A DNA stretch of 64,000 nt. Origin: Ralstonia pickettii (lineage in GTDB: Bacteria; Pseudomonadota; Gammaproteobacteria; Burkholderiales; Burkholderiaceae). Within the stretch, counting starts at the first letter, position 1. Each line of letters opens with the position of its first letter. The position numbers and the translations under genes were made by a program. Below the pieces are notes generated by a model. It had not been told where the DNA came from. It saw only the letters and a program-made list of their open reading frames with translations, and did not search any database. The stretch covers positions 1-64,000 of the forward strand of contig NZ_JFZG01000002.1 in NCBI RefSeq assembly GCF_000607165.1, read 5' to 3'. Below are positions 38,691 to 46,696 of this stretch, piece by piece.

Positions 38691-41567
38691 ATGGATGTTT
38701 CCGCCAATGCTCGATGCGTCCGCATGACTGATTCCGCCTTGTCCGCCCAGCCATTTCTGCAAGCTCCGGCCCGCGTGCCGGAGGCTCCCGCCGCTGCGCT
38801 GCCTTTTGCACTTGCGTATTCGCGCTATCTCCAGCGCCAGGCGCAAGCGCGTGAGGGCTGGGCCGAGCGCGTGCAGGCCGGCGCAGGCCACCCGATTGAC
38901 GTGACGTGGCTGTCGGCGCGCTTTACCGAGTTGTTCGACACCAAGGCCGTGGAGGTCGAGACTGCGCTCAAGCGCGCCTTGCGCCTGCTGCGCAATGAAG
39001 TCTTCGGCGCACTGGTTGAGCGTGACCTGTCCGGCGCCGCGACGCTCGATGAGGTCACGGGCACGATGACCGACCTGGCCGAGTTTGCCGTGCGCATGGC
39101 CATTTCCGTGATCGGCCAGGAACTGAGCGCGCTGCACGGCCAGCCGATCGGGCAATCCTCGGGCGAGGTGCAGGAACTAGTGGTGGTTGGCATGGGCAAG
39201 CTGGGCGGGCGCGAGCTGAACGTCTCGTCCGACATCGACCTGATCTTTCTCTACGACGATGACGGCGACACGCAGGGCGGCCCGCGCCCGCTCTCCAACC
39301 ACGAATATTTCACGAAGCTTGGCCGGCGGCTGATCAACGCGCTGGCCGATGTGACGGAGGACGGCTACGTCTTCCGCGTCGACATGCGCCTGCGGCCGAA
39401 CGGCGATGCAGGGCCGCTCGCGTGCAGCCTGGGCATGCTCGAGGAGTACTTCGTCGTGCAGGGCCGCGAGTGGGAGCGCTACGCCTGGATCAAGGGCCGC
39501 GTGATCACCGACCCGGCCAGCCCGCATGCGGCCCGGGTGATTCAACAGTTGGAGCGCGTGACGGGCCCGTTTGTCTTCCGGCGCTATCTCGATTACGGCG
39601 TGATCTCCGCCATTCGCGCGCTGCATGCGCAGATCCGCAACGAGGCCGCCAAGCGCAGCAATGGTGCCAACCAGCAGCGCGATAGCACGGGCCACCTGCA
39701 GGCACGCTCGCCCAACATCAAGCTCGGGCGGGGCGGCATTCGCGAGATCGAATTCGTCGCGCAGGTGTTTCAGCTCATTCGCGGCGGGCAGGATTTCGGG
39801 CTGCGCGTGCGGCCTACGCTGGAGGTGCTTCGGGCGGCGTCAGAGCGCGGCCTGATCGACGCCGAAGCCGTGGCGCGCCTGACCGAGGCCTATCGCTTCC
39901 TGCGCCAGCTTGAACACCGCCTGCAGTACATCGAAGACGCGCAAACGCACAACCTGCCGGGCTCCCCGGAAGATCAGCTGCGCGTGGCACGCATGATGGG
40001 CTTTGACGATTATGCGGCGCTGGTCACCAAGCTTGAGGCGTATCAAGACGAAGTCGCCCAGCATTTCGATCAGACCTTCTCCGACAAGCAGGACAGCCAG
40101 CCGCCGTGTGCCGAAGTCTGGCATGCAGATCTGCTCGACGAGGAGCACACGGAAACCGCCCGCGCACAGCTCGCCGAACTCGGCTACGCGAATCCCGACA
40201 GCGTGCTGGAGCGGCTGCGCGCGACGCGCAATTCGCCGCGTTATCGCGCGTTGTCTGAAGTCAGCCGCCAGCGTTTTGACTTGCTGATCAACCGCGCGCT
40301 TGACCAGGCATCGCGGCAGACAGATGCCGATGTCACCATCGCGCGCTTTCTCGATTTCTTTGACGCGATCAGCCGGCGCTCGTCGTATCTGTCGCTGCTG
40401 AGCGAATACCCGCAGGCCATGGAGCGCGTGGCCCACACGCTGCACGCGTCGCGCTGGGCGGCGGACTACCTCACGCGCCATCCGCAACTGCTCGATGAGC
40501 TGCTCGACGTGGAAGCGCTGTCCGCCGAGCCCGATTGGCCCGCCTTCCGTGCGCGCGTGCGAGACCGTCTGCAGGCAGCGTCCGACCATGTCGAGATGCA
40601 GATGGACATCCTGCGCCAGGAGCACCATGCAGAAACCTTCCGCGTGCTGCTGCAGGACCTGCAGGGCATGCTGAGTGTCGAGCACATCAGCGACCGGCTT
40701 TCCGATCTGGCAGATGCCGTGCTGGACCTGACGCTTGAGACCGTCTGGCAGCAGGTCACCACGCGTCACCGGGAGGTGCCGCGCTTTGCCGTGGTCGCCT
40801 ACGGGCGGCTCGGCGGCAAGGAACTCGGCTATGCGTCAGACCTCGACGTCATCTTCCTCTACGACGACGATGACGAACGCGCGCCCGATGTCTACGCGTC
40901 ATTCGCGCGCAAGCTCATCACGTGGCTGACGAGCCATACCGCTGCGGGCATGTTGTTCGACGTCGACACGCGCTTGCGCCCGAACGGCGCGGCGGGCTTG
41001 ATGGTCACGCACTTCGAAGCCTTCCGCCGTTATCAAATGCGCGAGGGCGACAACGCGGCGTGGGTGTGGGAGCACCAGGCGCTTACGCGCGCACGCTTCT
41101 GCGCGGGCGATGCGGAAATCGGCGAGCGCTTCGAGGCGCTGCGCACCGCCGTGTTGCGCCAAGCGCGCGAACCCGGTCCGCTGCGCGACGAGATCGTGGC
41201 AATGCGCGAGCGCGTGGCAGAAGGCCATGCGAATCCCACGGGGCTGTTTGATCTCAAGCACGATCGCGGAGGCATGGTCGATATCGAATTCACCGTGCAA
41301 TTCCTGGTGCTGCTGCATAGTGCGGCGCATGCCGAGCTGACCCTCAACAAGGGAAACATCGCGCTACTGCGCATGGCTGGCGAACTCGGGTTGATCGATG
41401 CGACAGCCGCCGCGCAGGTGGCCGATGCCTATCGGGACTTCCGCGCGCGCCAGCACAAGTTGCGGCTCGACGGGCAATCCGTTGCGCGCGTACCGGTCGA
41501 CACCTGCGCGGACGAGGCCGCGCACGTACGTGCGTTGTGGGAGCAGGTGTTCGGGCCTGCGCAATGA
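38691..41567 (+). CDS. glnE: bifunctional glutamine synthetase adenylyltransferase/adenylyl-removing enzyme
   Basis: GlnE adenylylates and deadenylylates glutamine synthetase in response to PII signals. The 958-residue protein has the two nucleotidyltransferase domains: GMGKLGGRELNVSSDIDLIF in the N-terminal adenylyl-removase half and AYGRLGGKELGYASDLDVIF in the C-terminal adenylyltransferase half, with the GlnD-type helical linker between. The start is uncertain: ATG 38691 or in-frame ATG 38724 (MTDSALSAQ); neither has a well-spaced binding site. It overlaps the next gene by ATGA. Confidence 0.95.
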   Translation: MDVSANARCVRMTDSALSAQPFLQAPARVPEAPAAALPFALAYSRYLQRQAQAREGWAERVQAGAGHPIDVTWLSARFTELFDTKAVEVETALKRALRLLRNEVFGALVERDLSGAATLDEVTGTMTDLAEFAVRMAISVIGQELSALHGQPIGQSSGEVQELVVVGMGKLGGRELNVSSDIDLIFLYDDDGDTQGGPRPLSNHEYFTKLGRRLINALADVTEDGYVFRVDMRLRPNGDAGPLACSLGMLEEYFVVQGREWERYAWIKGRVITDPASPHAARVIQQLERVTGPFVFRRYLDYGVISAIRALHAQIRNEAAKRSNGANQQRDSTGHLQARSPNIKLGRGGIREIEFVAQVFQLIRGGQDFGLRVRPTLEVLRAASERGLIDAEAVARLTEAYRFLRQLEHRLQYIEDAQTHNLPGSPEDQLRVARMMGFDDYAALVTKLEAYQDEVAQHFDQTFSDKQDSQPPCAEVWHADLLDEEHTETARAQLAELGYANPDSVLERLRATRNSPRYRALSEVSRQRFDLLINRALDQASRQTDADVTIARFLDFFDAISRRSSYLSLLSEYPQAMERVAHTLHASRWAADYLTRHPQLLDELLDVEALSAEPDWPAFRARVRDRLQAASDHVEMQMDILRQEHHAETFRVLLQDLQGMLSVEHISDRLSDLADAVLDLTLETVWQQVTTRHREVPRFAVVAYGRLGGKELGYASDLDVIFLYDDDDERAPDVYASFARKLITWLTSHTAAGMLFDVDTRLRPNGAAGLMVTHFEAFRRYQMREGDNAAWVWEHQALTRARFCAGDAEIGERFEALRTAVLRQAREPGPLRDEIVAMRERVAEGHANPTGLFDLKHDRGGMVDIEFTVQFLVLLHSAAHAELTLNKGNIALLRMAGELGLIDATAAAQVADAYRDFRARQHKLRLDGQSVARVPVDTCADEAAHVRALWEQVFGPAQ

Positions 41568-42184
41568 GTGCGCATCGGCAAACGCTGTACACGTGGGGCG
41601 CATGCGCCGGTGTGGCCGCGCTGTCGGCGGCCTTCTCTTTCGTGCCGTGGCTGTACGCGGTCGGGCTGTATCAGCGCGAGGCTGTGCGCGCGGGTCAGTG
41701 GTGGCGCATCGTCACCGCCATGTGGGTGCATCTAGACACGTGGCATTGGTTGGCGGATGCGATGGCGGCGGTAGGGCTCATCCTGCTGCTGGCGCGTGTG
41801 TTGCGGCCGCAAGTCATCGTTGGCACGCTGGTGGTGTGCGGGGTGCTCGTGCAGATCGCACTGCTCAATCAGCCGACGGTGCAGTGGTACGGCGGGCTCT
41901 CCGGCGCGCTGCATGGCCTGGCGGCATGGGGCGGGCTGCGGCTGCTGAAGCCGTCTGCGGACGGGGCGGAGGATCGTTTCTCACGCTGGATTGGCGTGGC
42001 GCTGTGCGCAGGCGTGCTGGTGAAGGTGTGGCTCGAACAATCGTGGCTGTCGCCCATCGCCTATGACCCGCACTGGGGGTTTGGCGTGGTGCGCATCGCG
42101 CATGCATTTGGCGCGGCCAGCGGGTTGCTGATTTGGGTGTTGGGGGAGTGGCGCGCGCAGGGCAGGCGGCAGGCGCACGGTTGA
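41564..42184 (+). CDS. rrtA: rhombosortase, rhomboid-family intramembrane serine protease
   Basis: This 206-residue inner membrane protein has about six hydrophobic spans and the rhomboid catalytic dyad: Ser113 in WYGGLSGALHG and His180 in VVRIAHAFGAASG. Short rhomboids of this kind are rhombosortases, which cut and sort proteins carrying a C-terminal GlyGly-CTERM tail. The assignment is supported by context: three adjacent genes on the opposite strand encode subtilisin-like proteases that end in a glycine run, a hydrophobic span and a basic tail. The start overlaps the glnE stop (ATGA), so the two are translationally coupled. Confidence 0.85.
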   Translation: MSAHRQTLYTWGACAGVAALSAAFSFVPWLYAVGLYQREAVRAGQWWRIVTAMWVHLDTWHWLADAMAAVGLILLLARVLRPQVIVGTLVVCGVLVQIALLNQPTVQWYGGLSGALHGLAAWGGLRLLKPSADGAEDRFSRWIGVALCAGVLVKVWLEQSWLSPIAYDPHWGFGVVRIAHAFGAASGLLIWVLGEWRAQGRRQAHG

Positions 42185-42213
42185 TCGCCTGAGCGATCGC
42201 ATTCGCATGCATG

Positions 42214-42253
42214 AAAAAACGGACACGCTGGAGGCGCCAGCGTGTCCGTTTTG
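42214..42253. terminator. bidirectional terminator
   Basis: A nearly perfect 16-base stem (42214-42231 with 42237-42252) flanked by A and T runs separates the convergent rhombosortase and first subtilase genes and can serve both. Confidence 0.85.
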
Positions 42254-42272
42254 CGTTTGCACGATAGCTCGA

Positions 42273-44330
42273 TCAGGCTTTGCGACGGCGGAAGGCGAGC
42301 GCTCCTCCGACGAGCAGCAGGCCTGTAAGCCACAGTGGGAGCGCACCACCGCCGCCGCTCTGGTTCAGCGGACCTGTGCCGCTCGTGCCACCGCTGAAGG
42401 GCAGGGTGCCCGAGCCGGTGCCGGGAGTGGTAGTCGGCGGTGCCGTGACCGTGACGGAAGTCGAGGCCGATGCCGTGCCGCCCAGGTTGTTCGTCACCGT
42501 AATCGTGAAGCTGTAGGTACCTGCGGCGCTCGGGGTGAATGTGGCAGTGACGTTGCCGTTGCCATCCGGGCCGGCCACCGTCGGAGTCACGCCCGGCCCG
42601 CCGGTCTGCGCCCACTGGACACCCCCACTGGGCAGCGTATTGCCAAAGCCCGCACCAACCACGGCTGTCAGCGTGACAGCGTTGTTGGCCACAATGGTGC
42701 TCGCCGAGCTCGATACGGTGACCGTTGGTGTGCCGACCGACAGTGCGATGGCGGCTCCGGCGTCCAGCATGCCTGCCCCACAGATACCCGGGTTCTGCGT
42801 GCAGAACGTACCCGCCGGGAATGCGCGCGCCGATTGGCTCAGGATCGCCTGGACATCGTCCACGCTCAACGTTGGCTTGTGGGACAGCAACAACGCAGCA
42901 ACGGCAGCCACGTGCGGCGTGGCCATCGAGGTGCCCATCTCGGTGGTGTAGTAGCTTGTGCCTGCGTCCGGCGTGGTGAGGCTCTGATTGGACAGCGACA
43001 CAATTTGTCGGCTGGTGACGGCGCCATTGCTGCCCGTATTGATGATCGCACCAGGGCCGCCTCCAGGGGCACTGAGCGTCGTGCCGCTGCCCACATTGGC
43101 GTAGACGGCGAGGTCGCCATCGACCGTATGCGCCGTCACTGCAATCACACCCTTGCAGTTTGCCGGCGAGCTGATGGTATTGAGACCGTCATTGCCCGTC
43201 GCCACCACGATGGTCGCGCCACGGGCGCGGGCCGCGCTGATGACGGCTTGTTCTGCACTCGAGCATGCCCCTTGACCGCCCAAGCTCATGTTGACCACCT
43301 GCGCCATCGGCGAATTCGGTTGCAGGGCCGTGCCGCCAGCGCCCGGTACATTGCTCGCGCCGGTCACCCAGGCAAGGGCATCCATGATGTCCGAGGTGAC
43401 ACCACCGCACCTACCCAGCGCTCGGGCCATCTGGATTGTCACGTTGGGTGCAATGCCGGCAATGCCGACAGAGTTGTGCTGCGCGACGATCTGGCCGGTG
43501 ACGAACGTGCCGTGCCAACTGCTGTCGGAAGCTCTGCCGCAATAGGTCGGATAGTCGGTTGCGTTCTGGGTGGTCACCCAGTCGCCGGGGTCCGACGGGT
43601 TGGTGTCGCGGCCGGCCGGCGTGTCCAGCGGGTCGTTTTCGACGAAGCCCAGCGGCACCGTCTTGTGACTGGCCGGGTCGGGCATCGCGTTGTAGGCATC
43701 GTTGCTGATGAAGTCGTAGCCCGGGCGGATATTGGCGCCCACGAAGTCCTCGTGGTTGGCTAACAGACCCGTATCGATAACGGCGACGTTGACTGTACTT
43801 GCGCCCTTGGTCGAATCCCATGCGGTCGTGATGTTGGCTCCGCCGACAGCCGTGGTGGCAGGGCCGTTGGCGACAACGGTACTCGGCCACAGGCTCCATT
43901 GGTCGACGAACTTCGGATCATTGGGCACGGAGCTAGGCCGCATGATGCGGTCCGGCGACACATACTCGAACTGGCCACTGGCCTCCATCCGTTGGGCCAC
44001 CGCCTGCGCGTCGGCAACCGACATCGTGCTCGGCAGCGTAACCACGTGTGCGCCGCCCGACATCGCACGCTTATAGGTCACCGGCAGTTGTGCTGCGACC
44101 GACCAACGTTGCACTGTCGCAACGTCCGCGCGTGCAATGGGGGCGCCGACCGCAACCGATTGCGTCTTCAGCCCACTGCTTTTCTCTTTGACGATGAGTT
44201 GCGTCACCCATTGCAGTTGCGGTGCAGGGCTGGTGGTCCTACCCCCTGCCACCGCCGGCACTGCGTGATACGACACCAGCGCGAGCGCTACCAGCGCCCG
44301 AGCCACACCCCCTGAAACCCCTGTCTTCAT
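42273..44330 (-). CDS. S8 subtilisin-like serine protease with GlyGly-CTERM tail (protease 1)
   Basis: This 685-residue secreted protease has a signal peptide (about 1-28), an I9-like propeptide (about 40-131, ending in SPDRIMRP), and a subtilase domain with Asp186 (VAVIDTG), His273 (SSWHGTF) and Ser468 (GTSMATP). A PKD/Ig-like domain follows (about 535-630), then a glycine-rich linker, a hydrophobic span and RRRKA, which form a GlyGly-CTERM sorting signal (GGGGALPLW). It is the nearest of three such genes to the rhombosortase and probably its substrate: exported, cut and displayed or released at the surface. Confidence 0.9.
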   Translation of the reverse strand: MKTGVSGGVARALVALALVSYHAVPAVAGGRTTSPAPQLQWVTQLIVKEKSSGLKTQSVAVGAPIARADVATVQRWSVAAQLPVTYKRAMSGGAHVVTLPSTMSVADAQAVAQRMEASGQFEYVSPDRIMRPSSVPNDPKFVDQWSLWPSTVVANGPATTAVGGANITTAWDSTKGASTVNVAVIDTGLLANHEDFVGANIRPGYDFISNDAYNAMPDPASHKTVPLGFVENDPLDTPAGRDTNPSDPGDWVTTQNATDYPTYCGRASDSSWHGTFVTGQIVAQHNSVGIAGIAPNVTIQMARALGRCGGVTSDIMDALAWVTGASNVPGAGGTALQPNSPMAQVVNMSLGGQGACSSAEQAVISAARARGATIVVATGNDGLNTISSPANCKGVIAVTAHTVDGDLAVYANVGSGTTLSAPGGGPGAIINTGSNGAVTSRQIVSLSNQSLTTPDAGTSYYTTEMGTSMATPHVAAVAALLLSHKPTLSVDDVQAILSQSARAFPAGTFCTQNPGICGAGMLDAGAAIALSVGTPTVTVSSSASTIVANNAVTLTAVVGAGFGNTLPSGGVQWAQTGGPGVTPTVAGPDGNGNVTATFTPSAAGTYSFTITVTNNLGGTASASTSVTVTAPPTTTPGTGSGTLPFSGGTSGTGPLNQSGGGGALPLWLTGLLLVGGALAFRRRKA

Positions 44331-44420
44331 GCGGACCGCCCCGATTGTTTTTGTGGACTTGTGAAATTTGCCAAGGCATTTTCCTGAAGGATTTCCGGGG
44401 CCGCGAACGTGTTTTGGGTT

Positions 44421-44435
44421 TAAGTAGAAACCCTA
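44421..44435 (-). promoter_or_regulatory. TAGG-N7-CTTA motif upstream of protease 1
   Basis: On the minus strand TAGGGTTTCTACTTA lies 91 bases before the ATG. Protease 2 has the closely matching TAGGGTTTATACCTA 88 bases before its ATG (12 of 15 bases identical), and that copy is a TAGG/CCTA inverted repeat. This suggests a shared activator or response-regulator site of the LuxR/NarL type; the regulator is unknown. Confidence 0.45.
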
Positions 44436-44477
44436 GTTTCGTTGGCCGGGGCAGGTATGTTGCCGTCCATCGGGGTG

Positions 44478-44508
44478 AAAAAAAACCGCCTCACAAGGAG
44501 GCGGTTTC
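44478..44508 (-). terminator. intrinsic terminator after protease 2
   Basis: A 10-base stem (44483-44492 with 44498-44507) with a 5-base loop is followed on the minus strand by eight T residues, 19 bases after the stop of protease 2. The stem sequence AAACCGCCTC is the same as in the terminator of protease 3 (46650-46677). Confidence 0.85.
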
Positions 44509-44526
44509 GCGATGCGCAGGTCCGTG

Positions 44527-46506
44527 TCAATGCGAAAGCGAACGCCGCTTCCAACCTGTCAGCCCCCCGGCCACCAGCAGACCTGCAACCCACAGTGGGA
44601 GCGCGCCACCGCCACCGCCACCGCTACTGCTAGTCGCAGTACCGCTACCCGTGCCTGAGCCCGATGTCGCCGCCGCCGCGGTAGTAGTCACGCTGACCGT
44701 ATCTGACGCAGTTGCGCCCGAGCTATTCGTCAACGTCACGCTAAAGCTGTACACGCCCGCGACGCCCGGCGTGAACGTGGCGGTGCTGACGCCGTTGGCA
44801 TCGGGGCCAGTCGTCGTCAGGGTGATGGGCGTCCCGGCGGTCTGGGCCCAGACGGTGCTGCTGGTCGTTTTGTTATAGCCGGCGCCTCCTATGGACGTCA
44901 GCGTGACGGCCGTGTTGGCGGTCACGCTCGACGCCGATGCCGTGGCATGCACGGTCGGCGAGCCTTGCGCCTGCGCGACGGCTGCACCGGCGTCCAGCGT
45001 ACCGGCACCGCACACGCCAGCGTGTGTTGCGCAGTAAGTGCCGGCCACGAACGGTCGGGCAGATTGCCTGATGATCGCCGTGATGTTGTCTGGGGTCAGT
45101 GCCGGCTGAACCGACAGCATCAGCGCTGCGGTCGCGGCCACATGGGGCGTGGCCATCGACGTGCCGATGTCCTGCGCGTAGGCGTCGCCTGCGGGAGATG
45201 CCACCGGTGTTGTCGTGCCAGTATTGGACAGCGACACAATTTTGCTGGCGGAGCCGGGAATGACCGTGCCCGCACCGCCGCCAGGGGCGCTGATCACCGT
45301 CTGCGCGCCGACATTGGCGTAGAACGCGTTGTCGCCTTCCTGCGAGTGTGCCGTCACGGCGATGGTGCCAGTGCAGTTGGCCGGCGCATCCACGGGCCCA
45401 GCTTCGTTGCCGGTGGCCGCCACGATGGTGACGCCCAACGCACGCGCTGCGGTAATGCTGTTCTGCTCGAGTGTCGAGCAGCTTCCGGAACCGCCCAGGC
45501 TCATGTTGATGACTTTGACGGGCGTCGGGTTGTTGGTTACGCCCGGCACCGAGCCGCCGGACAGCCACGTCACGGCGTCCATGATGTCGGAGGTTGCGCC
45601 GCCGCACTTGCCCAGTGCCCGCGCCATTTGCACACGCACGCGGGGGGCGATGCCTGCGATACCGATGCCATTGTTGCGCTGCGCCCCGATCTGGCCGGCG
45701 ACGAAGGTGCCATGCCAGCTGCTGTTGCTTACCGAGCTACCGCAAAACGTGGGATACAACGCGGCGTCGCTGCTGGTCACCCAGTCGCCGGGGTCGGAGG
45801 GATCGGTATTCGTGAGCGTGTTGTTGGCGCCGTTGTTGACGAAACCGGATGGGATCGTATTGCCCGTCTTCGGATCAGAGCTGCCGGTCATGGCGCTGTT
45901 GCTGACGAAGTTGCGGCCCGTGCCGAAGCTCAGCCCAACGAAGTCGGCATGGTCTGCACGGATGCCGGTGTCGACAATGCCAACGCCAACGGTATTGACG
46001 CCGGTCGTGGTATCCCACGCGGCTGTCACGTTGGCGCCGCCGGGCGCGCTGGCCGTCGGCGCCAGCAGGTTCCATTGCTGTCCAAACAGCGGATCGGTGG
46101 CGAGTGCCATCGGCCGCATGATGCGGTCGGGCGACACATATTCAAACTGGCCGCTGGCCTCCATCCGCTGCGCGACGGTCTGGGCGTCTTCCAGCGTCAT
46201 GACGTTGGGCAGCGTCAATACGTGGGCCCCGCCCGACATCGGGCGCTTGTATGTCATCGGCAACTGCGCTGCCGCCGACCAGCGTTGCACGGTCGCCACG
46301 TCTGCGCGAGTTGCCGCGCCGTCTGTTGCAACCGATTGCGTCTTCAACCCCGTGCTTTTCTCTTTTACGACCAGCTGCGTCACCCATTGCATCTGCGTAT
46401 TGAACGTTGTGGATTTCTCCACGGCCAGCGCTGGCGCAACGTGATACGACACCAACCCAAGCGCTAACAGCGCCTGTACTACACCCCCGGCAACCATTGT
46501 CTTCAT
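44527..46506 (-). CDS. S8 subtilisin-like serine protease with GlyGly-CTERM tail (protease 2)
   Basis: This 659-residue paralogue of protease 1 has a signal peptide, an I9-like propeptide (RPMSGGAHV near 88-96, SPDRIM at 125-130), catalytic Asp179 (GIVDTGI), His265 (SSWHGTF) and Ser450 (GTSMATP), an Ig/PKD-like domain and a tail of glycines, a hydrophobic span and KRRSLSH. The first 130 residues are largely identical to protease 1, pointing to a recent tandem duplication with divergence mainly in the catalytic and tail regions. It has its own terminator and an upstream motif shared with protease 1. Confidence 0.9.
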   Translation of the reverse strand: MKTMVAGGVVQALLALGLVSYHVAPALAVEKSTTFNTQMQWVTQLVVKEKSTGLKTQSVATDGAATRADVATVQRWSAAAQLPMTYKRPMSGGAHVLTLPNVMTLEDAQTVAQRMEASGQFEYVSPDRIMRPMALATDPLFGQQWNLLAPTASAPGGANVTAAWDTTTGVNTVGVGIVDTGIRADHADFVGLSFGTGRNFVSNSAMTGSSDPKTGNTIPSGFVNNGANNTLTNTDPSDPGDWVTSSDAALYPTFCGSSVSNSSWHGTFVAGQIGAQRNNGIGIAGIAPRVRVQMARALGKCGGATSDIMDAVTWLSGGSVPGVTNNPTPVKVINMSLGGSGSCSTLEQNSITAARALGVTIVAATGNEAGPVDAPANCTGTIAVTAHSQEGDNAFYANVGAQTVISAPGGGAGTVIPGSASKIVSLSNTGTTTPVASPAGDAYAQDIGTSMATPHVAATAALMLSVQPALTPDNITAIIRQSARPFVAGTYCATHAGVCGAGTLDAGAAVAQAQGSPTVHATASASSVTANTAVTLTSIGGAGYNKTTSSTVWAQTAGTPITLTTTGPDANGVSTATFTPGVAGVYSFSVTLTNSSGATASDTVSVTTTAAAATSGSGTGSGTATSSSGGGGGGALPLWVAGLLVAGGLTGWKRRSLSH

Positions 46507-46593
46507 CGGAGCAGTCCTGTCTTTTTGTAAGGGATTACAAAGCTTGCATTTGCATTGTCCAAAAGGATTGAGACAGCGTGCAGTAGATCGTAT

Positions 46594-46608
46594 TAGGTAT
46601 AAACCCTA
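46594..46608 (-). promoter_or_regulatory. TAGG-N7-CCTA inverted repeat upstream of protease 2
   Basis: On the minus strand TAGGGTTTATACCTA forms a TAGG/CCTA inverted repeat 88 bases before the ATG. It matches the motif at 44421-44435 ahead of protease 1 in sequence and in distance to the start codon. Protease 3 lacks it. Confidence 0.5.
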
Positions 46609-46649
46609 GTATCTGGCGACGGAAGGGGTGTGCAGGAGCACCACAAATG

Positions 46650-46677
46650 AAAACCGCCTCCAGAGGGAGGCGGTTTC
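46650..46677 (-). terminator. intrinsic terminator after protease 3
   Basis: A stem with AAACCGCCTC paired to its complement and a short loop lies 20 bases after the stop of protease 3; a short T run follows on the minus strand. Its stem is identical to that of the protease 2 terminator. Confidence 0.75.
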
Positions 46678-46696
46678 GGTCAAGCCAAAGGCCGCG

